Shown: positions 44,186-56,402, counted from the first letter of the stretch. The stretch: 64,000 nt of DNA from Capra hircus (GCF_001704415.2 NC_030817.1:53677550-53741549), one strand, 5' to 3'. A program made the numbers and translations. The notes: generated by a model not told the origin, from the letters alone.

Positions 44186-44544
44186 CACCTAGAGTGTCAT
44201 TCCAGGACATCCTGTCCACTCACCACGGCTTGTTCGAACTATTTAGACTTTTCTGTTTGCAAACACAATTAGGGAGTGGGAATTCTCCTTTTCATTTCTT
44301 TTAGTAACAGCTAATGCGAGGAATTTACCATGACTCTCTCAGCTATTTTTTGGCTTATCTTTAGAGTGGTGGTGATCAAGTGGGTCCAAGTGATCTAACT
44401 GACTCTCATTTCCTTACTGCCACTGGTACATATTAAGAGATTGCTTTCTGATTGGCACAGAAGTTCTCTGCAAAACCATCCTCAGATTCTCTTCAATAGC
44501 ACTATATATACCAATTAACTCTATGAAATTCAGGCTGATCACTC
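44186..44544. other. Single-copy DNA beside the CR1/L3 relic
   Basis: May include more unrecognisable LINE sequence upstream of the relic. Nothing firm. Confidence 0.35.
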
Positions 44545-44725
44545 AAATGGCTTAAAGAGCTTTCACATCTACCAACTCATTTATCTTCATAAAAACCCTG
44601 AAAGATTGATACGATAGGCTAGATTATCATTTTATGGATCAAAAAGATATCCCAAAATAAAAACAAGATTCAGAGAGGTCAAGAGCTTTGAGTCAGTAAC
44701 TGAGCTGAGCTTGGAAACATTCTCC
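44545..44725 (-). repeat. MIR SINE
   Basis: Reverse MIR: 'gagctttcacatctaccaac', 'tcatttatcttcataaaaac', 'cctgaaagattgatacgata', 'agattcagagaggtcaagag', 'actgagctgagcttggaaac'. Confidence 0.82.
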
Positions 44726-44751
44726 AGTTTTACAATGCAGCGCTTTGTGTT

Positions 44752-44786
44752 TGTTCGCTTGTTTTTTGTTTGTTTGTTTGTTTTCT
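44752..44786. repeat. (GTTT)n microsatellite
   Basis: Four clear gttt units with imperfect flanking copies. Confidence 0.88.
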
Positions 44787-47700
44787 TCCTACACCTTGAT
44801 TAAGTTGAACTATATCAACCTATTCTAATCCAATCTAATGCTCAATGAAATGTCATTAGGACAACTGGAAAGAACTAACTGACGTAAAATGGTTGATTCA
44901 GTGGCCACATGTAGCTATGGCCTCATGTAACAAAAATGTGCTCTGCTAAGAAATATTCCCCAAGGAGAGCCCGAGGGAACAGGCTGAGAGCCCTGACCCA
45001 CAGAGGCCAGTCCAGACTGCGTTTGAGGGTGAACATCACATCACACATAAATATATACACAGCACTGTGCGCTTCCAGGTTTAAACATGCATTCTACTAG
45101 GTTTCATCTTGAGACTAATTGAATTCTCATGATAAGACCCTCCACTGGAGTCCAGGCTGAGGTGAACCTCAGGGCCACCTCTAGCAATTAATGCATCACC
45201 AAGCAGAGGGGCGGGGGGACAGCTTTAAGTCAGTAGCAACCACAATTCCCACAAGGGGATAATGAGGAAGCTGAGTAGCTGGAAGGATTAAACACTGGCA
45301 TTTCATTTTGAGGATCACATTCTGCGTGCAACCGCAGCTGCAGACCTGAAAGACTGGCCGTCTCAGATTTGCCCATGAACAGAGAGAAATCTGCCTCTAA
45401 TGTAATCTGACATCGTCCCTGCTCTCTGATTAACCACTTCTGGGGAGGCCCCGAAGAAGTGCATGCCAAATTCTGCCCTGTGGATCCCAGGGGCTGCTGG
45501 CTTCGTTCTTCCTTCTCCCTAGAATTGCCCCAAATATTATCCTGCCAGCTAAGCCTATCTGGCTGAAAGTAAGATATGGACTACTGTCTCTGATACAATG
45601 ATAAGCGAAAAATATTACCATTATTTCCCTCCCATCAAGGAACTACCAGATAATTTGTCATTTTTGTTTTCATTTCTTTGGTACAAAGATCAGTCTGAGA
45701 GTATTTGAGACTTACTAGTCAATTACTCAATAGTTGCTCAGTATTTAAAAAATTTTAATGAATGAATTTGGACTATTTTTTTCATAGTTTTAAATTTGTG
45801 ACACCCAAAATAATGTTTTGTTTTGTTTTGAAGTTTCAGTTTGCTTCATTATGAGTTCTGAGTTTTCTTAAATTTTTTTTTTTTTGTATGTTCCAAACTG
45901 CCCTTTGGAAGAATGTTTTTCTAAGACTTTGTTGGAATACGGGGGTGGTGGAGGAGGTGAATGTGGGCTAAACATTCTCTGGACCCCTCGCTGACTTGGC
46001 TCTTACACTCAGAGTATTTGCTAATGAAGGAGCTCGGGTATGGGACTGAAAAAGGATTCCCTGGGTCTGTTAATTTATTGGAATAATTCATTAGCTGACA
46101 CTTTCAGCTGTGAATTTAGCTGGTAACTCCCATGTCACCCCAACATTATGTGTAAAAAGGGTAGTGCTGTTTTTGTGCAAGGCCTTGCACAAGGATGGAA
46201 TAAAGCCCTCTCTGCCATAGTTACCCTGACTTGAGGGAGATTGTTAATAAAGAGCTCTTCAGAGCCTTTCTTTTGTACAGCCACTATATGAATATTTATA
46301 AAGTATTCCATTGGTAAACAGCATTAAAATATAAACAGAGCATACCAAGAAATAGGAAGGCCATTTTCACCTAATACACAGCAGTGCTGTGACACGCTGG
46401 GGTTCTATTCCTGGAATGGCTTCAGAACAGCACAGAAGGAAAAACCGTTTGCTTAACAAACCAGGGGGCAACAAACGGTATGGTTCGGTGGAACTTTAGT
46501 GCTCCTGTTAACTGCGTCTTCTGAGTAATTGAATGATATATGCATATCTACACACACAGACATGACTACAAATAGGCACCTGATATTCATAATCACTGAA
46601 ACTGGCCATTTGAAACCACTCCTTTTGTAGACAGAAAGTAGTCAAACATCAGCGCTTTCATATGGTTAACTTAATTCACACTGCCCCAAGTTTCTGGCCC
46701 TTTTCCTTTTGCGCACAGGCAGGGGCGGGAATATGGAATCCCGCTTACATGTGGGCTCCAGCTAGTAAGCTGTGCAGAGGAAAAGGAGTCGGGGGTGGAG
46801 AGGGGGGGAGTTGAATGGAAACCTTCACAGAGACCAATTTCAGCAGATTTCCTGGACAGCATCACCTCCTCTGAAGGAGTGGGATGGAGGATGTGAGGGT
46901 GGCCCTCAGCCTGCACACCAAAGAAGCGTCCCAGCTTGCCAACTGTGGCTGCTTGCTCTTCACTGCACACCCCTGGTACCTGTCATAGGTGTGTTAGCAA
47001 TTTTCAAAGGGATTAATATATAATAAAATACGCTCAACAAGAAAACCACCCAGAACGCAATGAATCATTCTTTAATGATTCAAAAGGCACTTTGGGATCC
47101 TGTAGTGCCTGAGGGTCAGCATTACAAACATCAATTATTTTCTGGTGAATGTGTGGAAGAGCCAGTTCACTAGGAGTACTAGTTAAGAAAGTGCTGGGCG
47201 ATATTCTCTTACAATATTAAAAAAAAATTATATTCTATCCCAGGCCTTTTCTACTTTAAAGCTTTTGCCAAGACTATAATGCTTCTATTCTCAAAAAAAC
47301 TGGTTCATTTAACAGCTTGGAGAAATACCCATTCTACAGAATGTCTGAGTAGGTCAAACTGAAATCCCCCCATTTTTTCCTAGGAACCACTTTTTGGATA
47401 GACTTCCACTCTTCTCCCATAACCATCTATATAGGCCTCTAATTACAATTCAAATCACTATATAAGAAATTTGGTTTGACAAAGCTGACAAAATTATTTT
47501 TTAAATAAACAGAGTCAGGTTAATACACTGGTGCTTTGCTTAGTTTCAGATGTTCCTAAAACCCAGGAAAACGTGATTCTATCACACTCAAATCAATCAC
47601 AAGTTGAGTTTCTCCCTTCTTGAAAACCACAGTGGCTGGTAACGAAGAAGAAAAAAAAAATCTAGTCCTTGGAAATCAAGTTCATGGGCACTTTTGAAAA

Positions 47701-48185
47701 CACATTAATTCAAAACATCTGCGAGGATTTTATCTTTAAAAAACCCAGGTGTCTAAAACTTAAGAAGACAAAAATACATACATAAGATTTTAGGAAGCAA
47801 GTTTCTGAAAACAGGCTTCTAGCAGAAACAAACTTTCACAAATAAAACGTAGTTGGCGTTATTCATCTTTATTTTCCATGGATTCCTCCTGTTGGCCTTC
47901 AACAAAGAAGGATGGAATTTTTAGGTGAGTCTCATCAGATTTTCCAAAAGGCTAATAAATGAAATGAGGGGATTCCAGGCAAAATAAAGTCTCTAGGAGG
48001 CTTTCTGACATGGATCTATTGAAAAATTCCAGTTTTTCTTAATTTAAAATTCAATGGCAGTAGACCCAAAGCAGTCAGACCTTGAGGTGATGGTATCATA
48101 ACCTCGTGGTATCATACCAGGCTTGAATAACTCAAGACATAGGTCGTTGGGTTTCTGTGAAACGACAAGCTCAGGTTTTACCTAA
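44787..48185. other. 3.4-kb stretch without recognisable interspersed repeats
   Basis: No SINE, LINE or DNA transposon is recognised. It contains a T-run near 45880, short gtttt units near 45820, and mixed AT- and GC-rich sequence with some CpG-containing patches (45180-45500). No open frame is convincing. A constrained regulatory landscape would look like this, but so would plain unique DNA. Confidence 0.45.
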
Positions 48186-48397
48186 TTTGGAAAAGACTCA
48201 GATGTTGGAAGGGATTGGGGGCAGGAGGAGAAGGGGATGACAGAAGATGAGATGGCTGGATGGCATCACCAACTCGATGGATGTGAGTTTGAGTAAACTC
48301 CAAGAGTTGGTGATGGACAGGGAGGCCTGGCGTGCTGTGATTCATGGGGTCGCAAAGAGTCAGACATGACTGAGCGACTGAACTGAACTGAACTGAG
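48186..48397 (+). mobile_element. BovB LINE 3' end
   Basis: 'ttggaaaagactcagatgtt', 'ggaagggattgggggcagga', 'gatgagatggctggatggca', 'gacagggaggcctggcgtgc', 'actgagcgactgaactgaac', ending in repeated tgaac. 5'-truncated. No clear TSD. Confidence 0.96.
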
Positions 48398-48514
48398 AAT
48401 GATTACCAAGAATTTCGCCAAAGGAGTACACGTTACTGCATCTAAATATATTTAAAGATCGTGTAAAATGTGTGAGCGTGCACACACAAGCAGAATGAAT
48501 AAGTGTCTCCAGCT

Positions 48515-48755
48515 GCTGCTAAGTCGCTTTAGTTGTGTCCAACTCTGTGTGACCCCATAGATGGCAGCCCACCAGGCTCCTCTGTCCCTGGGATTCTCCA
48601 GGCTAGCATATTGGAGCGGGTTGCATTTCCTTCTCCAATGCATGCATGCATGCATGCTAAGTTGTTTCAGTCGTGTCTGACTCTGCGACCCTATGGACAG
48701 CAGCCCATCAGGCTCCTCTGTCCACTGGATTCTCTAGGCAAGAATACTGGAGCGG
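48515..48755 (-). mobile_element. Composite BOV-A2-like SINE with (ATGC)n linker and TSD
   Basis: Two BovB-derived monomers read in reverse on the plus strand ('aagtcgctttagttgtgtcc' and 'aagttgtttcagtcgtgtct'). They are joined at 48638-48657 by a (TGCA)n run rather than the usual gaaagtgaaa linker. A perfect 10-bp direct repeat, 'gtctccagct', lies at 48505-48514 and 48756-48765, so both monomers arrived as one insertion or the second was acquired inside it. Confidence 0.92.
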
Positions 48756-48765
48756 GTCTCCAGCT

Positions 48766-49467
48766 TGCTAGCATATGTATTTACTCCTATTACTATGACT
48801 AGGTCAGCCTGCACATAATCTAAAAAAAGTCCTTTTTCTTGAAGTGATTGTGGCTTTGAAACTATGTTTTTTGCAACATCTACAAATTCAATACCAGCTA
48901 ACTGCTACACTAAAATTGTGTCTCCAAAAGAGACACTATTGGTGTTTTGTAAAGCGCTGCTGCTTCCCCCCTCTCTCTGTTAGACATGGTCTAATGGGTT
49001 TAGAAAATGACATTCAAGATGCTGCTTTGCCAATTAGAACTTCCGCTACCTGATTCTTGAAGGACATAAGCATGCCTAATTGTGTGCTCAGCCATTTTAT
49101 TAAGTTGTTTTGAGTGCTGAAAGTCTCTTAACCTTCAGAGAGACCCATATTCATAAAAAATAAATGTTTTGAGGAAAAAAAACAACTGGAGGAAAAAAAA
49201 AAAGACATTTAATTCCAAATTGAAGTTCGATTCATTTCTGAAACACACAGAATTTTACTAATCTACCAAACCAAAAGTAGCCTACAGACTTGCACAGATA
49301 TTTTCTGCAACCTGTCTTGACGATGTGGTAGGTGCTGTTCTGGGTAGCTAAGGGGGAAAGAGAGTATTGTCTTGCCAGGGGCAGGACTTACTCCCAAACC
49401 ATTTTTTGATAGTGAGAGATGAACAAATAGGACTTAGATACATCCCGTCCCCTGGATTAATCGGTCT
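48766..49467. other. Single-copy DNA
   Basis: Nothing recognised apart from A-rich runs at 49175-49203. Confidence 0.4.
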
Positions 49468-49592
49468 TCTGCTGCTGCTGCTGCTAAGTTGCTTCAGTTG
49501 CGTCCAACTCTGTGTGACCCCATAGACCGCAGCCCACCAGGCTCCCCCATCCCTGGGATTCTCAAGGCAAGAACACTGGAGTGGGTTGCCTG
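49468..49592 (-). mobile_element. BOV-A2 SINE, single-monomer fragment
   Basis: The (CTG)n tail complement at 49470-49484 is followed by 'aagttgcttcagttgcgtcc', 'gtgaccccatagaccgcagc', 'ccatccctgggattctcaag' and 'acactggagtgggttgcc'. The second monomer is absent. Confidence 0.94.
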
Positions 49593-49611
49593 GCAAATTT
49601 AAATCTGGGGT

Positions 49612-49917
49612 CTTGGACTTTTCTGATGATGATGCAGTGGTTAGGAATCTGTCTGCCAATGCAGGGGACACAGGTTCGATCCCTGGTCCGGGAAGATTCC
49701 ACGTGCCACGGAGCAATTAACCTCATGTGCCTCAACTACTGAGCCTGTACTCTAGAGCCTGTACTCTGAAGCCCACACACCCTAGAGCCCATGTTCCACA
49801 AGAGAAGCCGCTGCAATGAGAATCCTGCATACTGCAATGAAGAGCAGCTCCTACTCACCACAATTAGAGAAAGCCTGGGAACAGCAATGAAGACCCAGTA
49901 CAACAACAACAACAAAA
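49612..49917 (+). mobile_element. CHRL/CHR-2-type SINE, long form
   Basis: 'ggacttttctgatgatgatg', 'caatgcaggggacacaggtt', 'cgatccctggtccgggaaga', 'gagaagccgctgcaatgaga', 'gaagacccagta' and a (CAA)n tail at 49900-49915. A local duplication, 'gagcctgtactct' twice at 49742-49769, is carried inside. Confidence 0.94.
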
Positions 49918-49989
49918 CTAGGGTTCCCTACCAGGGAAATTATTTCATGCAAGGAAGAGAATTCCTCAGTATCAAACGCCTTCTCTTTA

Positions 49990-50178
49990 GCTTTATTTTT
50001 TAAATTTTAAAGTATTTTTAAAGTTTTTATTGAATATGTTACAATATTGCTTCTGTTCTATGTTTTGGCTTTTGGGCCTGGAGGCAGGTGGGACTGCAGC
50101 CCCCTGTCCAGGGACTGAACCTGCACTCCCTGCACTGGAAGGTGAAGTTTTATTCAGTGGACCACCAGGGAAGAGCCA
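49990..50178 (-). mobile_element. CHR-2-type SINE
   Basis: Plus strand: 'gtttttattgaatatgttac', 'aatattgcttctgttctatg', 'ttttggcttttgggcctgga', 'ccctgtccagggactgaacc', 'agtggaccaccagggaagag'. The T-rich 5' flank is the element's 3' tail. Confidence 0.93.
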
Positions 50179-51009
50179 TCCTTAGCTTTCTTTTAGAAAG
50201 TTTCTTTCTCAAAGTTTAGGAGGTTACAGAGTATATTAAACTCTTGAAAAGTCCTGAGGCAGAGGAGGGACAAGATACGCTGCTGCCAACCTTCCAAGGC
50301 AGCCCATTATTAACCAACCCCAACTGGCACCAATACTATGGGTCCTCATGTGGGACACACTTAGCGTGATCACAACCTTGCTTCGGGAAGCCTGTGCGAG
50401 GACACAGGTCAGATGGTAGCTCCCTGGTTCTCTCTCTCCATTTCAGAGATGTTTCCTATAAACTTCACTGATGGGCCCATTCGGAACACTGCCAGCTCCC
50501 TCCGGACCTGCCCCTCCAATTCTAGACCACCCATGTGTGTTTCTCACTTTGGGAGGCTTTTCTGTTCTGCTCTCTACATTCTGGTTCTAGTGCCAATCAC
50601 CACTCTCCCCCAGCCACCCCCCTCCCCAAAGGCTCTCCGAGGCTGCTCCCTTTGTGATTGGCATCTCATTAATGAAGAAGGGCTGGTGTCTCTCTCATTA
50701 CAGTTACAGTGAGTGAGAGGACCTCAGAACTAATTTACTTGCTCTCACTAGGGAAGACACTTCCTTCCATCAAGAAGTTCACTTTCCTGCTGCCTGTGGC
50801 AATAAAAGAACCCGTTTTGTTTTAACATTAATAAGGTGAGAGAATAGAGAATTTCCAAAAGAAATTAGAAAGGCAAGAGGGTAGGTGTCGGCCCGTGTAA
50901 GTTTCCCAAAAGCAGGCCTGATGCTGGAGTTCTGAGAGGGAGCTTTGATTCGCAACAATAAAGATGACTCTAGAAAGGCTGGCAGGCAGATGAGAAACTA
51001 GCCCCTCAG
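50179..51009. other. Single-copy DNA
   Basis: No repeat recognised. A 99-codon plus frame (50413-50712) has no domain resemblance. Confidence 0.4.
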
Positions 51010-51162
51010 GGAGTTTGGGGTGCAGAGCAGGGGATGTAGGTTCTAGTCCCGGGTCCTACATCCCTGAGTGACCTTCGCTCAGTCTTTGACTTTCTCCAGT
51101 TCTCTGTTTTATTTTCAGTAAAACACAGGGAATGAATAAACTGATCTCTTAGGGTTCTCCCA
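51010..51162 (+). repeat. MIR SINE
   Basis: Forward MIR: 'ggatgtaggttctagtcccg', 'gagtgaccttcgctcagtct', 'ttgactttctccagttctct', 'aaaacacagggaatgaataa', 'ctgatctcttagggttctcc'. Confidence 0.8.
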
Positions 51163-53984
51163 ACTCTGAGATTTTAATATTTTATAAATGAGCCTCTGGA
51201 CTATTTAAAACTTTTTTCCTGTTTGGAGTGAGTCTTTATCTCTGGCAACAAATTAGAAATTCCTCCAGAATTAAAGAGCATGGAATGGAAATCATTTGAC
51301 TTCTCCAGCTGAAAAGGTCAACTAGATTCAGAAATGTACTCCAAGCCTGCACCGTCTACGTGGAAATCTAATTAGAGATCATACTCCATTGGCTGAAAGG
51401 GATCAAACTTATCCAAGCTTTCATCTAGATATGTATTTTTTTTTAATTACTCTGAGTTACTAATTCATTTATCTTTTGACTTACAGGAAATCCCACTCAT
51501 TGATAAAGCTCTGCTTTGACACTCCTGCTCACATAATATACCTTCTTTCCCAAAAACATTACTTTATGATCGTGCCCCTTTATCATGTTGTGTTTAAAAT
51601 GCCTTGTCATTTAAGAAAGCATAAAAGGGACATCTTAAAAAATGTGTTCATCATGTAGCTGAGATGACTTCTGTGTCTAGAACCAGAAGTGTGCCCTCTT
51701 GATGTCTTGCCTCAGTGAATGGAGGGCAGCCTAGAGATCATTACTGCCAAAGACAGCATCCTGTGTAGCTTTGATTCTATCTGAATGGGCATGTGGATGT
51801 TACATTTCAATATGGTTGGCAAAGCAGTGGAAATCAAATGCTTACATTAGGCAAAGAATGGGAAGACCCTCCAATCTATAGCATATTTCTAATTCCATTC
51901 TCTCTCTCTTGCTGAAACAGGCTATTGGAAAATAGGAAAATCAAGTTTACAGTTTGGTTTTGTACCTTTGATATCTATGGGTCTCTGCTCCCAAGATTCC
52001 CCACTGAACCCAGTGAAAATTAATTCCCTGGGTACCCACTGATTTTGGCCTGGGACAACTTGAGATCACCTTAGAATCACAGTCTTCCTGTCATTCTCCA
52101 AACTCATACCTACTTGTACTAGTTCCTAAGTATTGCCCTAGGGTACTGACAACCTTTTCTCCTACTTACAGTTTTTGAATGAAATTAAAACTAATCCTCT
52201 CTGGCTTGGCTAGGTCTTGTGCAAGATTCCCACACCCCACAATCAAGGCCTTACGATGTGGTGGCAGGAGACAGAGCCAAGCCACCACACCTCCATCACG
52301 ATGTGGACAAGGATCTTTTTTTTTTTTTTTTGGTCTCCTGTGTAGCAGCTTGAAAACCTGAGTCACAGAACCTCGCTTATGCAAATCATCAGGTTCTTCT
52401 CAGCCAGGACATCAGCCCCTCCATTTCAAGGGGATGAACAAGACATGAGTGCACCTGAGAATAAAGATTAAAATCTTTCCCCCCAGAATCTCACTACGTT
52501 AGTGTGTCCCAGCTTCACTTTCCCCTATACCATGGGGCTGTAAATCTTCTAATGCTGGTATTTTACTCTGCTAGTAAGAAGAATAAGAAGAAAAAAAAAA
52601 AAGAATCAAAGGCAAGAAGGCAAGAGACAGGGGACCAATTTTCAGGTCATCCTTTCCTTCTTAAAAGAAGGGATTTGCCTGCAGTGTCTGTAATTTAGAA
52701 GGTTTTAATGAGTGGCTTCTAAATTATTTATTACTCATCGAAAGTCATAAACATCCCTGCCTAAACCATTATGAAATTATCTGGGCAGGAGTCAAATGGT
52801 TCAAACATTTGGCACTTTCTTAACTGGACTGTTGTTGAAAACAGCTCTGATCTGTGAATAAAACTTCTTTTCCTTCCTCGTTACCCAGGATTGTGTGTGA
52901 GCATGGGAGTCTGTATGTGATTACTGACATGACATAAGGCATCTTAGCTTTGTAATTTGTTCTTTTGCAGACTTCCGACTTCATAAGCAAGTCCAAAATT
53001 AGTAAAAAAAAAAAAAAAAAAAGATAAAAAAATTTAAAAAGCCATCAGCGGAATATACAGACTGGATATTCAAGCAGAAGTGTTTGAAATGCCTGGGCCT
53101 CCTTTCAAAGAGCTTCCCGCTGTCAAGCCCAAACACCCAGACAGGTAGACTGCTGTGAAATATGTAGGCGATGCCTGCTGCCTGATTTTCAGATGGCGAG
53201 CAGGCATTTGAAAGCATCAAAGTTCCCTGTATAGATGTGTGTACATTAATCCCGGCTCCTCTGATCTCCACACTCGCCTATTGTAACTTGCTGTTTAATA
53301 GATGGTCAAACTTTGCCCTTCATAGACTGCATTTTTTTTTTTTTTTTCCCAAGGATCTGCTTCTCTCCCAGGAGCTTCTTGCTGGGGCCGAGTTTTAAAA
53401 GTTTTTCATTCCCGGGCTTGTGCTATGGCACTGGGTCACCCTTTGAATTCTGCACTTTTGAACACCTCACTTGTTGGCTGGCTTTTCCTCACCCTGGTGC
53501 CGGTGTCTGTATGTGGCTCCGCTCAGGGCTCTCCAGCCATGGAGCATCCGCCATGAGCCAGCCCTGATACAAATCATTAACAGCCACAGCCCTCGCCCTG
53601 TAGGAGCCTGTAATGTGATGGGAGAGAGGAGACGGACATCAAAGGCCATAAACTGGCAGCCCACAGGTCGTGGATGGCCCACAGAGCTGTTTTGCCTGCA
53701 CTGTGTTTTAAATTTGGATTAGTAGCCAATATATATAAGAAAGTTGGGAAATTTTAGTTAGATGTCTGTACTTCCAGCTTCTCCTGGAAAATTGGAAGAT
53801 GTGATTGCATGGGGCTTTCTACCTGCATGTGGCCTGTTTTAGATGTTCTTTCTCAACTCAGGTGAGCGACAGATGACATTAAGCACCTTAGACATGGCTG
53901 CTTGTTATCTTTATGTTACCCGCTGGGCCACTGGCCTTTTGAGTTGGTGACCCGTGGTAAGGACACACACAAAGGCAGATAATG
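51163..53984. other. 2.8-kb largely single-copy stretch
   Basis: Contains homopolymers (16 T at 52316-52331, 19 A at 53004-53022, 16 T at 53332-53347) and a possible old hAT-like phrase near 53650-53710. The CpG-retaining patch 53040-53290 is listed separately. Frames adjoining the homopolymers are artefacts. Confidence 0.4.
53040..53290. promoter_or_regulatory. Candidate conserved noncoding patch
   Basis: Single-copy sequence with CpGs at 'cagcgga', 'tcccgctg', 'aggcgatg', 'ggcgagc', 'cccggct' and 'ctcgcct', between homopolymer runs. No repeat signature. The 90-codon minus frame across it ends in a Phe run from the A-tract and is not credible. Confidence 0.28.
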
Positions 53985-54420
53985 ATAACTGGCGTACTTG
54001 GGAAACACCAGCAGATGCTAAAGAGATGTCAACTCATTTAATTGTCCCAACACATCGACAAGGCTAGGATTCTAATAATGGCTTCCCTGGTGGGTCAGTG
54101 GCAAAGAATCTGCCTGCAATGCAGAGACCCGGGCTCAGCGCCTGGGTTGGGAAGAGCCTCTGGAGAAGGAAATGGCAACCTACTCCAGTATTCTTGCCTG
54201 GAGAATTCCATGGACAGAGGAGCCTGGCAGGCCTCAGTCCATGGGGTCACAAAGAGGCGGACACGACTAAGTGACTAAAACACACAACACACAGGATTCT
54301 AATACTCATTTTGCACAAAGGAAAATTGAGGCTCCCTGCTCTTAAGTAACTTGCAGTATTTCACACAGCTGATGAGTACAGAGTTGGGTGTTGGAACTAG
54401 AGCTATTAGCTTTGAAGCAC
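53985..54420 (-). repeat. MIR SINE split by a Bov-tA
   Basis: The left part (to 54077) reads 'agatgctaaagagatgtcaa', 'ctcatttaattgtcccaaca'. The right part (from 54293) reads 'ttctaatactcattttgcac', 'aaaggaaaattgaggctccc', 'ttaagtaacttgcagtattt', 'cacacagctgatgagtacag'. Together they give one continuous reverse MIR when the SINE is removed. Confidence 0.9.
54078..54292 (+). mobile_element. Bov-tA SINE nested in MIR, perfect 12-bp TSD
   Basis: 'ggcttccctggtgggtcagt', 'aaagaatctgcctgcaatgc', 'ctggagaaggaaatggcaac', 'gaattccatggacagaggag', 'aaagaggcggacacgactaa'. 'aggattctaata' is duplicated exactly at 54066-54077 and 54293-54304. The TSD and full length make it a relatively young copy. Confidence 0.97.
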
Positions 54421-54554
54421 ATTTCCAATTAGCAATGCACACTTCCTGGGAAGGGTGTACCAAGAGCTCTTGGACCCACCCTCTCTTCTCTCATTCTCAC
54501 TCAGTGATGCTAGGCCTCAGCCACACTGAACTTCTCACTGTATCCCAGCTAGTC

Positions 54555-54895
54555 CATATCATTTTACTTCTTCTTGCCTTTGCATAGCCTTTTCCCTCTG
54601 CCTTGAATGCTCTCTTCCTACCTTTCCTTCTGGACTTGGAAATGCCTCCCCACCTTGCAAAACCAAGTTTAACTGTCAGCTCCTCTGTGAAGGTTTTCAT
54701 GAAACCCTGAGTCTGTCATTCTGGCCTTGGAGCTCTTACAGCCTCCATTCTTATTTTTTCAGTGTCCTATGGTAGAAGGTCAAAGTCTCCTCTTGGGTGA
54801 CCTCCATGTCCTTAAAAGCAGGATCGTATCACATTCATCCCTGCACCCCACATGCGTAGCACAGGTGCTTGATATGCAGTAGGTATTCAACTCAG
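54555..54895 (+). repeat. L2 LINE 3' end, long copy
   Basis: Forward L2 landmarks in order: 'tcttgcctttgcatagcctt', 'ccttgaatgctctcttccta', 'tcagctcctctgtgaaggtt', 'cctgcaccccacatgcgtag', 'cacaggtgcttgatatgcag', 'taggtattcaactc'. Confidence 0.9.
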
Positions 54896-56402
54896 GGTGG
54901 TCTATGGAATGGAGTGAGCTGAACCATACACCTGTCCAAGTCTCCCTGGGGAAGTGAAATTAACTTGGAAGGGTCAACAGTACATTTCATGTATGCTTTA
55001 GTTTATACTCTCCTGCCCCATCACTGAATGCTGCCGTATCCTCCATACTCAACACTTAACAAGACTGTCACTCGCTCTCCCGGTGTCAGATAGCTGTATA
55101 CAAGCACTACTTTCAATACCCAGATAAGTTTATCAAGTGGCTTCAGAATGAAAACACATTAGAAACTTGCTGGGTATCACATGGATAATGAGAAACTGGC
55201 ATATGTGCACAGCAGGAGCATGACGCAGCTGTAAACTCAGTCAGGAAATGACCGATGCTACCAAGAGCCTGTGAAGATACGTGAAAGGATGGCAGGTGTG
55301 ACCAGGGGTGAGCTGAGGGCTGGCCCAACATCTCTTTCCCATACCCACTCTGAATAGAGAGATTTCCCTCCAAATCATTGGCTTCAACTGACCTTCCCAA
55401 TTTTACTCTCTGCTTCCATACTACCTCTGAACATGTAAAATAATCGTCTTGACAGCAAACCACTAAAGGCCTCATTAAATAACTTACGGAATAGCATAAG
55501 CATGGAATAAATCAAACCAGAGCCCAAAGCTTAAACTCCATCTCAGGCCCGACTTGTAAGTAAGTGGTAAATTGAAGAGCAGGCACACAGACAAAGCAGG
55601 AAGGCTGGCCTTATAAAATGGATTTGCATTCTCTCTGATGAACTCATCCCATGTAGGCAATGAGAAAGGAATGACCAGGCAAGAGGGAAGAGCTGACTTT
55701 GAAACTGAATTATTAAAGGTGAGAAATATGTCTTCTCACAGAAGGATTATTTCAAGAGAGGATACAGAGGAGAGGCAGTAATGCATTGAAGGGAGTTGTA
55801 ATCAGCATATTTTTGTTCCTCAACCTGAGCAAAGCTTCACTGCATGTGCACTGCAGGTGTGGTCATTCCTAAAACGTGAACAGAACCTGAGGAATTAGAC
55901 CAACACCATCACCAGGCCACTGATGCCCTCAGTATCATGGGATGTATGGTGGATTGGTGTATGGCACAGATCACATTTTTAAAAAATTATTTTTCCTAGT
56001 GTTAAGGGAGGGCAAAGAAAGTCCATTCTTTTCCCTTAGAAACAGATTCTTAACTGTTAGTGCTGGAAGTAAAAGTACAAAGGGAAATTAGCTTCCATGA
56101 TCAATATTTGTTAGGCAAAATACTCTTTAATTGATTTAGAATGAAAGTAAATGTGCAAACTGCTATTTAAGATAACTGTCTCGATAAGTTCTTTGCAAGC
56201 ACAGTATGAAGCAGAAAACCTGTTAACTATTTTGTTTCTTCTTTATTCACCAAGATCAGGTGCTCTTAAGGGATGGAAGTCTGGGAGAGAGGAATCTGGC
56301 CCAGTGATATCTTGAGAAGTTTGTAAAAAGAAACAAATAATCTACTCTGTTGAAATGGTGAGCTGACATCTGAATATGTAGACCAATATTTGGTTAGGAT
56401 TT
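54896..56402. other. Single-copy DNA
   Basis: Nothing recognised over 1.5 kb. A 110-codon minus frame (55143-55475) has no domain. Confidence 0.4.

Noticed and set aside
48638..48657. (TGCA)n as an independent microsatellite
   Set aside because: It lies inside the composite SINE between its two monomers and is best described as part of that insertion.
53640..53715. Possible hAT-like repeat ('actggcagcccacaggtcgt', 'ggatggcccacagagctgtt')
   Set aside because: The resemblance to GGCCC-rich hAT elements is suggestive, but I could not follow terminal repeats or a TSD.
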